A stretch of DNA of 58,119 nt. It comes from a virus. Below are positions 48,709 through 56,114 of the stretch, one piece after another. The notes below the pieces were generated by a model. The model was not told the DNA's origin, searched no databases, and saw only the letters and a list, made by a program, of their open reading frames with translations. Position numbers and translations under genes: made by a program. The DNA lies in the IMG/VR virus record IMGVR_UViG_3300029319_000051, positions 1 through 58,119 of that record; one strand, given 5' to 3'. How positions within the stretch are numbered: the first letter of the stretch is position 1; each line of letters starts with the position of its first letter.

Positions 48709-48992
48709 TGGCACAACAAATTGGAGAAGACACTAAGGTAACGCTCGATCTCAAGACGCTTGGGATGGTGGCGGCAGGGATAGGCACTGTTGTGGCTATG
48801 TGGTTTGCGTTGCAAGCGGACATTGCTGAGGCAAAGGAGCTGCCCCTTCCTGCTGAGCCAGAGATCACGCGCATGGAGTTTGACATGAAAGATCAGCTGG
48901 TTCGCCAAACAATCATGACGACTCAAGAAGATGTGACTGAAATCAAAGAAGATATCAAGCGCATCGAAGAGAAAATAGACCAACTAAAATGA
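48708..48992 (+). CDS. Membrane-anchored coiled-coil protein, 94 aa
   Basis: A single membrane helix (TLGMVAAGIGTVVAMWFALQ, about residues 17-36) is followed by an acidic stretch and a coiled coil (TEIKEDIKRIEEKIDQLK). This resembles small holin-associated or inner-spanin-like proteins that span the inner membrane with a periplasmic coiled coil. It starts one base inside the previous stop (TAATG). Confidence 0.65.
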   Translation: MAQQIGEDTKVTLDLKTLGMVAAGIGTVVAMWFALQADIAEAKELPLPAEPEITRMEFDMKDQLVRQTIMTTQEDVTEIKEDIKRIEEKIDQLK

Positions 48993-48995
48993 CAA

Positions 48996-49361
48996 ATGAA
49001 ACTCATATCAACCCTGTATGTGTGCTTTGCATTATTTCTGGCGGCGGTTTTTGTAACGCCTGCAGAAAATAATCAGGTATGCAGTTCTGGCATTTGTGTT
49101 GTTGAGTTCAACGCGAGCTTCAACGCATCAAACACTGTGCCCTGGATCGAAGATCTAAACGACTGTTATACAAGTCGAGTTGACATTGTGGCCTCTCCTG
49201 AACTGCAAAGAGAGCACAAGATTGTTGTAGTCCCAACCATCGTTGTCTTCAACGAGGGAGAGGAGGTAAAAAGGTTTCAAGCAAACATCATGATGTCAAT
49301 GGAGGCATCAAAAGAAGATGTTCAAGAAGCCATTGATGAGGTAATACTCAACGACTTTTAA
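48996..49361 (+). CDS. Exported thioredoxin-fold protein without the CxxC centre, 121 aa
   Basis: A signal/membrane segment (MKLISTLYVCFALFLAAVF) is followed by a thioredoxin-like core: CVVEFNASFNASNTVPWIED (strand and helix 1), VDIVASPELQREHKIVVVPT (strand, then the cis-Pro loop VVPT) and IVVFNEGEEVKRFQ. The usual WCxxC centre is replaced by the NASFNASNTVPW stretch, so it is unlikely to be a redox enzyme; a binding or chaperone role is more likely. It is the last plus-strand gene and meets the minus-strand arm stop to stop. Confidence 0.65.
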   Translation: MKLISTLYVCFALFLAAVFVTPAENNQVCSSGICVVEFNASFNASNTVPWIEDLNDCYTSRVDIVASPELQREHKIVVVPTIVVFNEGEEVKRFQANIMMSMEASKEDVQEAIDEVILNDF

Positions 49362-49600
49362 ACCCACGTCACCTTGATGGTGAGTGCCATGTCTTTGAGG
49401 TCGTAGAACTCCTCTCTAACCATCTTCTCGATGATTGGGTAGAGGTAGCAGTGAGCTACTTCTTCTTCACTTGTTTCCGTAAAGATCCGTTGGAATCCAT
49501 TCTTGTTTATCCCAGCATCGACGTGGATAAACTTAAAGTCCTTTGATACTACTGCCTTCACGACTTGGTGGTATTGTTTGTCGGGGCTAAAATCACTCAT
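49358..49600 (-). CDS. Hypothetical protein, 80 aa
   Basis: It is a soluble alpha/beta protein (KDFKFIHVDAGINKNGFQRI, VAHCYLYPIIEKMVREEFYD). Function not recognised. Its TAA shares TTTAAA with the stop of the thioredoxin-fold gene, so the two transcripts overlap at their 3' ends. Confidence 0.6.
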   Translation of the reverse strand: MSDFSPDKQYHQVVKAVVSKDFKFIHVDAGINKNGFQRIFTETSEEEVAHCYLYPIIEKMVREEFYDLKDMALTIKVTWV

Positions 49601-49602
49601 GC

Positions 49603-49746
49603 TTAGACTATTGGAGGCTGTCTAGACAGCATTTCTAAAAAGTCAACCATGTCGATGATGCCGTTGCTATTGAAGTCCAGCGCATACGCATCATCCTCGG
49701 GATCGGGAGATGAACCATACGCCTGAAGCAAAAGAAGCAAATCCAT
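49603..49746 (-). CDS. Mini EF-hand/dockerin-like protein, 47 aa
   Basis: MDLLLLLQAYGSSPDPEDDA is followed by LDFNSNGIIDMVDFLEMLSR. The DFNSNGIIDMVDF loop has the DxNxNGxIxxxD spacing of a calcium-binding EF-hand or dockerin repeat, and DLLLLLQAYGSSP resembles the adjoining helix of such repeats (compare DLLGFLGGFG in the nozzle tail). Its length is that of a single dockerin module. Function unknown; binding to a partner with a matching domain is inferred. Confidence 0.6.
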   Translation of the reverse strand: MDLLLLLQAYGSSPDPEDDAYALDFNSNGIIDMVDFLEMLSRQPPIV

Positions 49747-49794
49747 TATGTAAGTTGACCACATACCTTTGGTACGTTGTTTAACGTAAAAAAG

Positions 49795-50055
49795 TTACGG
49801 GCGCTCTACCCTTACTCTCAAGACGTAGACGTCAGGTACGTCAGTCTCAACAAGAGTGTAGGCCGTTCCCATGTAGTCATACTCAGTGGCCCCCAACAAA
49901 ATCTCACACTCAAAGTATTTAACTGGATGGTTACCGTCCCACTTAGTGGCGATAAGCAAATCACAGTTGTACTTCTCTGGGTGAACGAAAAGTTTCTTTG
50001 GTGCTGTGCTGCATCCAGCAGCAAGCAAGGTCAATAACAGTGCTGTTGTTCTCAT
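49795..50055 (-). CDS. Phage lipoprotein, 86 aa
   Basis: MRTTALLLTLLAAGCSTAPK is a signal peptide with a lipobox (LAAGC, lipidated Cys15). The mature part is 72 residues with beta-like pieces (YFECEILLGATEYDYMGTAY). As a membrane-anchored lipoprotein it may act in superinfection exclusion, as other phage lipoproteins do, or as an outer-membrane spanin partner of the coiled coil at 48708. The sequence does not decide. Confidence 0.7.
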   Translation of the reverse strand: MRTTALLLTLLAAGCSTAPKKLFVHPEKYNCDLLIATKWDGNHPVKYFECEILLGATEYDYMGTAYTLVETDVPDVYVLRVRVERP

Positions 50056-50111
50056 GGGGCTAAACTAGATGAGCCCTAAACAACAACCAAGAAAAACCTA
50101 TATAATGATGA

Positions 50112-50321
50112 TTATGTGTCGCTCTGTTTTGCTATTAGAGCGTATGTCCTGCAATCGATCTGCCTGATCGGTTCGATAAAGTTTTTGTCGCAGTAATCAT
50201 TGATCTTTTTCTGCTCGTCAGGTGTGTTCGTAATACACACATTGGCGGCTTGATACTTAGCATTCTGCTCAAGAAGGGCGTCTATTTTGCGCTTCAATCT
50301 TTTGTGTTTATTAGTTTTCAT
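50112..50321 (-). CDS. Small helical protein, 69 aa
   Basis: MKTNKHKRLKRKIDALLEQN opens a basic coiled coil followed by KKINDYCDKNFIEPIRQIDC. Function not recognised. A TATCTTTA box lies six bases upstream of the ATG on the minus strand (50328-50335), a possible -7 element with short spacing to the start codon. Confidence 0.5.
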   Translation of the reverse strand: MKTNKHKRLKRKIDALLEQNAKYQAANVCITNTPDEQKKINDYCDKNFIEPIRQIDCRTYALIAKQSDT

Positions 50322-50337
50322 GGACCGATAAAGATAG

Positions 50338-50841
50338 TCAATATCTTTGATCGTATTCCCAAACTCTATAAGACATTAACGACTTGAGATCGTGTAACTT
50401 AAGGATAGAGATGACATCCTGCCTATCTTTCCGAGTGTACTTTTTGAGGTATGCTTCCTTCTTGTTTGTCACTTTTTCGTTACGAACATGCTTCTCACAA
50501 AAAAAGGCGAGTTCCTCACGATCAACGATCGAGAACCCACCTTCCTCAGGCATATCAAAAGCTATAATTGTAGCGCCCCCATACATCCAGCCATCGTTTC
50601 CTCTGACGTTCTTGAACTCAACCCATATCTCATCAGGCAAGTTGTTTCCTTTTACATCGACCCCCCATCTTTTGCCGTTTGAAGACATAGCAAGCCAATA
50701 GTCTATGTGTTCATGTATGTCTTCAGTGTGGGTGGATTTGGTGACAAGGAGTCCTTTATGTCTTGCTGCCCTGATAAACCTAACCTCAGCCACACGGCCA
50801 GTAGCGTTACTGTACGTCCTTCGCTTCTGACTCGTGCTCAT
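50338..50841 (-). CDS. PD-(D/E)XK-type nuclease, Holliday-junction-resolvase-like, 167 aa
   Basis: GRVAEVRFIRAARHKG gives an N-terminal Glu19. HIDYWLAM gives Asp47, and WGVDVKGN gives Asp62-x-Lys64. This is the order and spacing of restriction-endonuclease-like nucleases such as archaeal-type resolvases (E...D...DxK). The rest is helical and basic (KKEAYLKKYTRKDRQDV). It may resolve branched DNA before packaging. The start overlaps the 75-aa gene by 35 bases. Confidence 0.6.
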   Translation of the reverse strand: MSTSQKRRTYSNATGRVAEVRFIRAARHKGLLVTKSTHTEDIHEHIDYWLAMSSNGKRWGVDVKGNNLPDEIWVEFKNVRGNDGWMYGGATIIAFDMPEEGGFSIVDREELAFFCEKHVRNEKVTNKKEAYLKKYTRKDRQDVISILKLHDLKSLMSYRVWEYDQRY

Positions 50842-51034
50842 CGACGGCTGATTTGATTAGATCTAACTCGTGGTAGATTGCCGTCCTCACACCTTCCATC
50901 GCCTCTTCTACTTCACCTGTAAGCTCCATGGGAATGCCTTCCTCTTTGTGCAAGGCCTCATAAAGATCGTCTACGATCTCATGAATCTTATCACAAGCAT
51001 GGTAGTAATACCAGCTTAGTTTAGATATCTCCAT
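50807..51034 (-). CDS. Small acidic helical protein, 75 aa
   Basis: MEISKLSWYYYHACDKIHEI is followed by Glu-rich helices (VEEAMEGVRTAIYHELDL). Function not recognised. It overlaps both flanking nuclease genes, so it belongs to the same operon. Confidence 0.5.
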   Translation of the reverse strand: MEISKLSWYYYHACDKIHEIVDDLYEALHKEEGIPMELTGEVEEAMEGVRTAIYHELDLIKSAVDEHESEAKDVQ

Positions 51035-51494
51035 CCTTGATTGATTTTAGGATTTCCTGAATAGCGTGATCCACTTGACCGCCGTTCTTGGCTAAAAATA
51101 CAATCGTTTTTGCTTGGTTTCCAACTAAATGCTGTAAAAAAAGTTTCCACCGCATGGGAAAGTCGTGGTGAGAAGGAAGGTATCCCTTTGTTTCAATGAT
51201 CCAATCATGATCCCTGCCCACGAAATCAGGCTTGTATGTGATAGGGAGTACGACCGACCCTGACTTGTCGGTCATCTCCTTACTCTTTGCAGTCATCTTA
51301 AAATACTTGTTAGGGAATCGAAACCTTTCCATCAGTTCAAACTGATGTTCTTCATAATCGAAAGCTAACCCGTATTCTTTAAGCTGGTCAGCACAATACT
51401 TCTCAAGAGAACTAGCGTACTTCCCCAGTTGTTTTTTTTTGGCTGAACGCCTTTTCGGAGTCCTTGTACGTTTCTTCATATTCGAAGGTACCAA
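51021..51494 (-). CDS. Endonuclease I-like (T7 gp3-type) PD-(D/E)XK nuclease, 157 aa
   Basis: A basic N-terminus (KKRTRTPKRRSAKKKQ) precedes SSLEKYCADQL (Glu31), YKPDFVGR (Asp90) and WIIETKGY (Glu101-x-Lys103). These form the E...D...ExK active site of the T7 endonuclease I/resolvase group, which cuts branched DNA. A start at MKKRTRTP (51479) is also possible. It lies between primase-helicase and the second nuclease. Confidence 0.7.
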   Translation of the reverse strand: MVPSNMKKRTRTPKRRSAKKKQLGKYASSLEKYCADQLKEYGLAFDYEEHQFELMERFRFPNKYFKMTAKSKEMTDKSGSVVLPITYKPDFVGRDHDWIIETKGYLPSHHDFPMRWKLFLQHLVGNQAKTIVFLAKNGGQVDHAIQEILKSIKDGDI

Positions 51495-51509
51495 GGATTT
51501 TTTTGAAAA

Positions 51510-53318
51510 TCAACTCAGAAAACTCATGTTGATAGGCATGGTGGCTTCTTCGACAAACGTAATTGGCTGATACAGAGCCCTGTGGCCAATCATTGTTGTG
51601 AATCCAGTGTGAGAAAGATTCATCTGAATGCGGTATGGATCTTCAAGTGGGGTTGGTGCCCCACCTGTTTCTACCTCACGCACCTTTCGAACGTGTAACT
51701 CACTCATTTTGCGTATCTCAGGGTCCATTGCTTGAACCTTTCGGTGAATTGTCATGAAGCAATCCGCTCTGTTTACGAACTTTCCACCACCCTCTGTGTC
51801 TTCAGCATACGGAGCCACAGGCAATCCGTCGTCACCTTTGCGTCGTTGCGCCTCAGTGACGGCGTGCATGTTGAGCCATACAGCAACGTTGTTGGCCTTA
51901 CTGAATGTCAGGAACTCACTGGCCGCTTCGTAGTGGTAGTCGTGTACACCGATGCCACTCCCTTTCATGTCCAGCTTGAGGCTGTTGTAGGGGTCAACAA
52001 AGATCGCGTCTACTGGCTGCTGGCGCATCACTTTCTCCATGAATAGGATAATGTCACTGTAGCTGTAAATCTGATTGTTGTTGATGATAGTGAAATGTTC
52101 TTGCACCCACTTGTAAGCCTGCTTACGCTCAAGGTATGTCATGTCAGAAACCTTCTTGTCCATTGCGAACTGCATAAGGTTCATCTTGACGGATGCGGTG
52201 CGGTTCTCAGACGAGTAGATAACCCACTTCCACCCATGACGCACGGCTGAGTTGGCAATCAGGTACAGCATGGTTGTGGTTTTGCCCACGTTGGAGTGTC
52301 CGTTGACAATGACAAACTCTTTCTTGTATCGGAAGAACTGGTCGAGCTTCGGGTCACCTGTGTCAAGGCCAATCTCCACCTTGCCCTGCGAAAAGTCGTC
52401 AATCCATCGGAAGTCCTCGTCATCAGAAGAGATGAAGGACATATCTCCGTCATTCAGCAACATCTCACGCTTAGCTGACTTCTCCTCTGCAATGATGTCT
52501 TTGATAGGGGTCTGCTTGCCCTTCTCGATCCCTGCGATGATTGTCTGCTTGGCATGATCCTCGTTGTCCACCTCGCGCTTACACACCTCACGAAAAAGGA
52601 CTCGGATAACCTCCTCCTCCTCCATACGTCCAGCCGCTACATATCCTCCGCACAGAATAGCTGCTCGGTTGAGTGTAACCCACTTCTCCCCATCCTGTGC
52701 CTGCCGAATCATGCGGCAAGCAAGGTTGAGCTTCATGTAGTCGGTGTGGTCGTAGGCTTCGTTGGTTGGCACCTGAGCCTCTGCATGCTCAGTAGTGAAG
52801 TGACCAAACTTCTTGCAATCATCTTTGATGATGATGTCTGGGTCATACGACTCAAAGCATGCGCGAGATTCGTTGATACCCGATTCGTCTAGTTCTAGTC
52901 CGTGTGTTCTTTCGAAGTATTTGACAAGCGCTCTAAAGTGGTCTCTATGTCGCTCAGGGTTTGTAACCTTGACGAGAGCTTTGACTCCCGCTCCACTAGG
53001 CGAAGTCCAGCATGAATGAATGAAATCATCCGTGGCAAGAGCCCTTTTGGTCTGGTCAACATCAACGTGGTCAAAGTCCAGAATAATAAATCCCGAATGT
53101 TCGAAGAGCGCGTCATCGGAACGCGACGAAAACTCCCCGCTGAAACAGACAACGGGGAGCTCTTGTTTTTTCGTCTTGTCGCCATCTCTGACTTTAGATA
53201 CTAGCGTACTGGACTTCCCATTCTGTATCCTCTCCAGCGCTTGATGTAGTGGAATGTGATGGGGTGCTTTTTTGTCGAATACGTTCTTGAATATCGTGAC
53301 TTTCATTGTCTTTGGCAA
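51510..53318 (-). CDS. Primase-helicase: BT4734-like N-terminus with RecA/DnaB-type helicase, 602 aa
   Basis: The N-terminal half carries the BT4734-like (VirE N-terminal) pattern: PVVCFSGEFSSR, ILDFDHVDVDQTKRA and SPSGAGVKALVKVTNPERHR. This Bacteroidetes-typical domain is usually linked to primase/helicase functions. The C-terminal half is a DnaB-like ATPase with Walker A GHSNVGKTTT (about residues 339-348) and Walker B DAIFVDPYN (about 435-443), followed by ADCFMTIHRK and a final arm. It probably unwinds DNA and possibly primes at phage forks. Its start overlaps the upstream gene by over 100 bases; a second start (MKVTIFKN) is four codons later. Confidence 0.85.
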   Translation of the reverse strand: MPKTMKVTIFKNVFDKKAPHHIPLHQALERIQNGKSSTLVSKVRDGDKTKKQELPVVCFSGEFSSRSDDALFEHSGFIILDFDHVDVDQTKRALATDDFIHSCWTSPSGAGVKALVKVTNPERHRDHFRALVKYFERTHGLELDESGINESRACFESYDPDIIIKDDCKKFGHFTTEHAEAQVPTNEAYDHTDYMKLNLACRMIRQAQDGEKWVTLNRAAILCGGYVAAGRMEEEEVIRVLFREVCKREVDNEDHAKQTIIAGIEKGKQTPIKDIIAEEKSAKREMLLNDGDMSFISSDDEDFRWIDDFSQGKVEIGLDTGDPKLDQFFRYKKEFVIVNGHSNVGKTTTMLYLIANSAVRHGWKWVIYSSENRTASVKMNLMQFAMDKKVSDMTYLERKQAYKWVQEHFTIINNNQIYSYSDIILFMEKVMRQQPVDAIFVDPYNSLKLDMKGSGIGVHDYHYEAASEFLTFSKANNVAVWLNMHAVTEAQRRKGDDGLPVAPYAEDTEGGGKFVNRADCFMTIHRKVQAMDPEIRKMSELHVRKVREVETGGAPTPLEDPYRIQMNLSHTGFTTMIGHRALYQPITFVEEATMPINMSFLS

Positions 53319-53559
53319 TCATTAAGAGAATTAGGTAACCAGCGAGGTCGAGCAAGGTGTCCTCCATATCATCGATAGGACCCGAGGTTTGAATGCGTTT
53401 GAGTTTGTCGTCGATGCGAGCCTTGATGCTCGTCACAGCGTTACACTTGGAGAAGATGTTCACTGGATCCAGTGATGCGTCTCCATACCTAGCGCTCTTC
53501 TGCAACAACAGGTCTTCAACCCTCTTGCATTTTGCCTTGATTTTGCTTCTTGTGTTCAT
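53194..53559 (-). CDS. Nucleotide-modification/pyrophosphatase-like all-helical protein, 121 aa
   Basis: The core motifs YGDASLDPVNIF, SIKARIDDKLKRIQ and DMEDTLLDLAGYLILL match the Nmad1/DUF1599-type and MazG-like helical fold acting on nucleotides: Asp/Glu residues would coordinate metal. The last 30 residues are disordered and overlap the primase-helicase frame. It may adjust the dNTP pool. The fit is by motif only. Confidence 0.6.
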   Translation of the reverse strand: MNTRSKIKAKCKRVEDLLLQKSARYGDASLDPVNIFSKCNAVTSIKARIDDKLKRIQTSGPIDDMEDTLLDLAGYLILLMIAKDNESHDIQERIRQKSTPSHSTTSSAGEDTEWEVQYASI

Positions 53560-53782
53560 CTAGGGATATAGTTGAGTGTGAAATAAATTTTTTAGTGAGA
53601 ATGTCTCTGATGATAATGTGCTTGTCTGCTTTGCTGTTCTTCCCGAATATCTCTAACTCTAGTCGGGACATAGTCTTGTGGTCATACGAAGCAATGTCAC
53701 TAGGATTCTCGAACACAGAAACTATCCACACGACACGCTCGTGTACAGCCTTCCGTTTCTTGAAGGCGACACGAGCGGTCAT
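53516..53782 (-). CDS. Hypothetical protein, 88 aa
   Basis: MTARVAFKKRKAVHERVVWI begins a mixed protein (FENPSDIASYDHKTMSRLEL). Starts further upstream would run inside the SSB-like gene; the ATG at 53782 lies just past that gene's stop, and another at 53818 would overlap it by 17 bases. The product overlaps the next gene by 44 bases. Function not recognised. Confidence 0.45.
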   Translation of the reverse strand: MTARVAFKKRKAVHERVVWIVSVFENPSDIASYDHKTMSRLELEIFGKNSKADKHIIIRDILTKKFISHSTISLDEHKKQNQGKMQEG

Positions 53783-53801
53783 GTAATGGATAGGTGCGCC
53801 C

Positions 53802-54104
53802 TTAGAACGGGAGGGCATCCTCCGTAGAGGTCTCTGCTGCCTTGGCTGCGCGACGCTCCTTAGCAGCTGCGCTGTTAGGATCGAACACACGGCAGCAAGG
53901 CTTTCCGTTCTTGGACATGAACATGGTGACGTAGAGGTTACCCCCTTGACCCTGTTCGTTGCGAGAAGTTGCATACTTCTCAATCATCTCTTTGAGCTCT
54001 GTGTCCTTGAAGCGGACGTTCCAGCTCAACAACTCGCCTTCGTCGTTGTAACGAGGCTCTTCTGCGTACCCTACGAGTACTGAATCATATTGTTTATCGT
54101 TCAT
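53802..54104 (-). CDS. Single-stranded-DNA-binding-like protein, 100 aa
   Basis: The protein has a small beta-rich domain (YDSVLVGYAEEPRYNDEGEL, LSWNVRFKDT, GGNLYVTMFMSKNGKPCCRV) compatible with an OB fold. A disordered tail follows, then the acidic tip STEDALPF, matching the conserved end of bacterial SSBs (DxxPF) that recruits replication partners. It sits with the exonuclease and annealing protein and has its own promoter. At 100 residues it is short for an SSB, which usually has 110-180. Confidence 0.65.
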   Translation of the reverse strand: MNDKQYDSVLVGYAEEPRYNDEGELLSWNVRFKDTELKEMIEKYATSRNEQGQGGNLYVTMFMSKNGKPCCRVFDPNSAAAKERRAAKAAETSTEDALPF

Positions 54105-54132
54105 GATAAAATAAATTTGTAAAAAAGGTTGT

Positions 54133-54165
54133 CAAAAATATAGAACGCTACTGCGTAAATCAAAA
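54133..54165 (-). promoter_or_regulatory. Bacteroidetes-type promoter for the SSB-like gene
   Basis: On the minus strand TTTTG (54165-54161) is followed after 20 bases by TATTTTTG (54140-54133), matching -33 TTTG and -7 TAnnTTTG. The ATG at 54104 lies 28 bases further on. It splits the right arm into two transcription units. Confidence 0.65.
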
Positions 54166-54167
54166 TC

Positions 54168-54935
54168 TTACACCACAAATTCAGCGTAGTGTGTTTTGGT
54201 TGGTCTATTTCCATTGAGGTAGTCCTGGATGTTTTCAAGGGCTTGGTGAAACTTCATTTCGCCTCGGAACAGAGTTTCCTCTGAACACTTCACATCAGCA
54301 GGGTAGTAGGGGTAAGCCTTCTCCTGTACCACCCAATAAAAATCAGATATATCAAATACCTTGGTATACACATAGGCCTGAATGTCGTAGCTCCAGCTGT
54401 TGACATCGTACCTAAACCTTTCGATTGACCTCGAAGACTTGGAGTCTACGATGTAATCTCCCTCCTGCAAGCAATCAAGAAACCCTTTGAGCGGGACGCC
54501 ATCAAGATCCACGTTGAACTCTACCTGGAACTTGCCCCCAGCAAATCTCTTGTCATAGAGACCGCAGTCCTTGAGGCGATGAATCATGTCCTCCGCTTTT
54601 TTGACGTCCTCCTGAGGTGCCAGGAGCTTTTCCGCATTGGCTTCTTGCGCCTTTGCTTTCCACTCTTTATATCGCTTCGTATTTCTAGGATACTTGCCAC
54701 CAATATCAGCAATGATATCAGCATCGTCAAGAATATAGTAAGTGTCTTCAAACTTTTCGGGTTCAAACAACAACAAGTCATACAGGGAGCCGAAGTACAA
54801 GGCATCAGACTCTTTCTTCAGTTGCCCACGCATGTACATCTCCCAGAGACGCATGTCCCCAAGAGCGTACTTGAGAGAGGAGTAGGAGAGGTGGGGCTTA
54901 CCCACCCGCTCCGTCAACTGCTCCCGCATGCTCAT
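54168..54935 (-). CDS. PD-(D/E)XK exonuclease, RecB/lambda-Exo-like, 255 aa
   Basis: HLSYSSLKYALGDMRLWEMY is the usual helical entry of this family. FQVEFNVDLDG (Glu139), KGFLDCLQEGDYIVDSKSS (Asp154, Asp164-x-Lys166) and DIQAYVY (Gln-x-x-x-Tyr) provide the full active-site set E...D...DxK...QxxxY. It would resect duplex DNA 5' to 3' so that the neighbouring annealing protein can act, a classic phage two-component recombination pair. It overlaps the annealing gene by four bases. Confidence 0.85.
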   Translation of the reverse strand: MSMREQLTERVGKPHLSYSSLKYALGDMRLWEMYMRGQLKKESDALYFGSLYDLLLFEPEKFEDTYYILDDADIIADIGGKYPRNTKRYKEWKAKAQEANAEKLLAPQEDVKKAEDMIHRLKDCGLYDKRFAGGKFQVEFNVDLDGVPLKGFLDCLQEGDYIVDSKSSRSIERFRYDVNSWSYDIQAYVYTKVFDISDFYWVVQEKAYPYYPADVKCSEETLFRGEMKFHQALENIQDYLNGNRPTKTHYAEFVV

Positions 54936-55486
54936 CGCACAAACTTCTTGAGTCCAGCCACTTGCTTCTCGGTGAGTTGGTCACCATACTTCTTGGTGAT
55001 ACTATCAAATGCTTTCTTCTTGTCTGTCTGAGTTTTGATGTAACCTACTGCTTTGTCCATGATGTTCTCTACTGGTGCATCCAGCTTTTTAGATAGCTTC
55101 TGTACCTGAGGGTTGTCCACGATCGCTTGTTGCTTTGCGATTGCTTCTTCGACTTCATTAGCTGACGCAATAGACGTGTCGATTCCGATTCCGAGCATTG
55201 CCAATGCCCTTCCAACGGCTGACGTTTCGCAGTTTTCGACATAGCTTGTTTTGTTGATGTTGGATGATGACTTGACTTCGTGAGCGTGGCCCTGAGCCAT
55301 GACCTCACCACTTGCGTTTACAATAGTGCATTTGCACAGGCACTGCTCGCCATCGAGCATGTTGATATCAGTGTGGATACCCCACCCGTCATACTTGTTT
55401 TCTTGACGGAAGAATTTGATGCGCTCGTTGACTTCAACATACGCTTTACCACGGATGTTCGTGGTTTTGAACTTGTAGTTCGACAT
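54932..55486 (-). CDS. Single-strand annealing recombinase, ERF/Rad52-superfamily-like, 184 aa
   Basis: The pattern YVEVNERIKFFRQE...GWGIHTDI...GEVMAQGHAHE...INKTSYVENCETSAVGRALA is that of phage-type annealing proteins; the ENCETSAVGRALAMLGIG helix is diagnostic. The C-terminus is helical and basic. It partners the exonuclease at 54168. The first codons (MSNYKFKTTN) resemble those of the H1-like gene (MSNFNF), and the upstream bases are also similar (ATTTAATTCATTATC versus ATTTAATACATTATC). Confidence 0.8.
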   Translation of the reverse strand: MSNYKFKTTNIRGKAYVEVNERIKFFRQENKYDGWGIHTDINMLDGEQCLCKCTIVNASGEVMAQGHAHEVKSSSNINKTSYVENCETSAVGRALAMLGIGIDTSIASANEVEEAIAKQQAIVDNPQVQKLSKKLDAPVENIMDKAVGYIKTQTDKKKAFDSITKKYGDQLTEKQVAGLKKFVR

Positions 55487-55498
55487 GATGATAATGAA

Positions 55499-55690
55499 TT
55501 AAATAAATGTGTGACAAATACAGTCGTTGCAGTAATCAGAATCTAGTGGGTGTCCACACCTAAGGCATCTCTTGTCCTTGTATACCCGCGGGTACTTGAA
55601 CTTCCAGAAGAACCAATCCTCAATCCAGTAGAGGATGTCTTCGTTCCAGATGACCTTTAACTTCCGTGCAAACTTACGTATCCGATTCAT
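55499..55690 (-). CDS. Small zinc-ribbon protein, 63 aa
   Basis: A basic aromatic N-terminal half (MNRIRKFARKLKVIWNEDIL, then YWIEDWFFWKFKYP) precedes KRCLRCGHPLDSDYCNDCIC, a CxxC...CxxC zinc ribbon. The Trp/Phe-rich helix might lie at a membrane. The start at 55690 gives a 17-base overlap with the upstream gene; longer frames would run far into it. Confidence 0.6.
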   Translation of the reverse strand: MNRIRKFARKLKVIWNEDILYWIEDWFFWKFKYPRVYKDKRCLRCGHPLDSDYCNDCICHTFI

Positions 55691-56114
55691 TGATTCCAAG
55701 GGATGTCTCGATTTTTTTCTGAAATGATTGTAGGTTTTTGATTGTTTTCTTGATTGTTCGTAGCTCGTTGTGCAGGTTCCTGTTTCTGCCAATCTTGACT
55801 TGCGGGATGATGGCGAACCTATCTGCCACCTTGTTGGTGAGCTCTATCGCAAGCTGGTATCTAGAGATGTAGCTAGGATATGTATTCACCATGGGCTCGT
55901 GCTCCCTTGTGTAGTGTATGATGGTTGCGTGGTCTTTGCCGAACACGGCACCGATTTTAGCAAACGTGGTGTAGGGCCTGAACGCATTTGAAAGGGCTAC
56001 CCTGTCTTGCACGTAGTGCGAGAGTCTAGACTTGTCGTCAATGGTGTACCCTTGCCTTTGTTCGTATTCATGACGCACCTCGCGCATCATGTCTTCAATT
56101 TGATTGTTCTCCAT
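55674..56114 (-). CDS. DnaA domain-IV-like DNA-binding protein, 146 aa
   Basis: The middle segment FRPYTTFAKIGAVFGKDHATIIHYTREHEP (given in parts: FRPYTTFAKIGAVFGKDH and ATIIHYTREHEP, about residues 45-74) has the helix-turn-helix and signature of DnaA's C-terminal domain, which binds DnaA boxes (IG..FG.(K/R)DH.T(V/I)xH). The AAA+ part is missing. A coiled coil (RNLHNELRTIKKTIKNLQSF) follows. Phages carry such stand-alone domains to recognise an origin or to regulate genes; either is inferred. Confidence 0.7.
   Translation of the reverse strand: MENNQIEDMMREVRHEYEQRQGYTIDDKSRLSHYVQDRVALSNAFRPYTTFAKIGAVFGKDHATIIHYTREHEPMVNTYPSYISRYQLAIELTNKVADRFAIIPQVKIGRNRNLHNELRTIKKTIKNLQSFQKKIETSLGINESDT

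Noticed and set aside
49764-49771. TACCTTTG on the plus strand as a promoter
   Set aside because: It matches the -7 consensus but points into minus-strand genes with no plus-strand gene behind it.
50041-50110. Hairpin GGGCT/AGCCC upstream of the lipoprotein gene as a terminator
   Set aside because: Only five base pairs around a ten-base loop and no T run on either strand.
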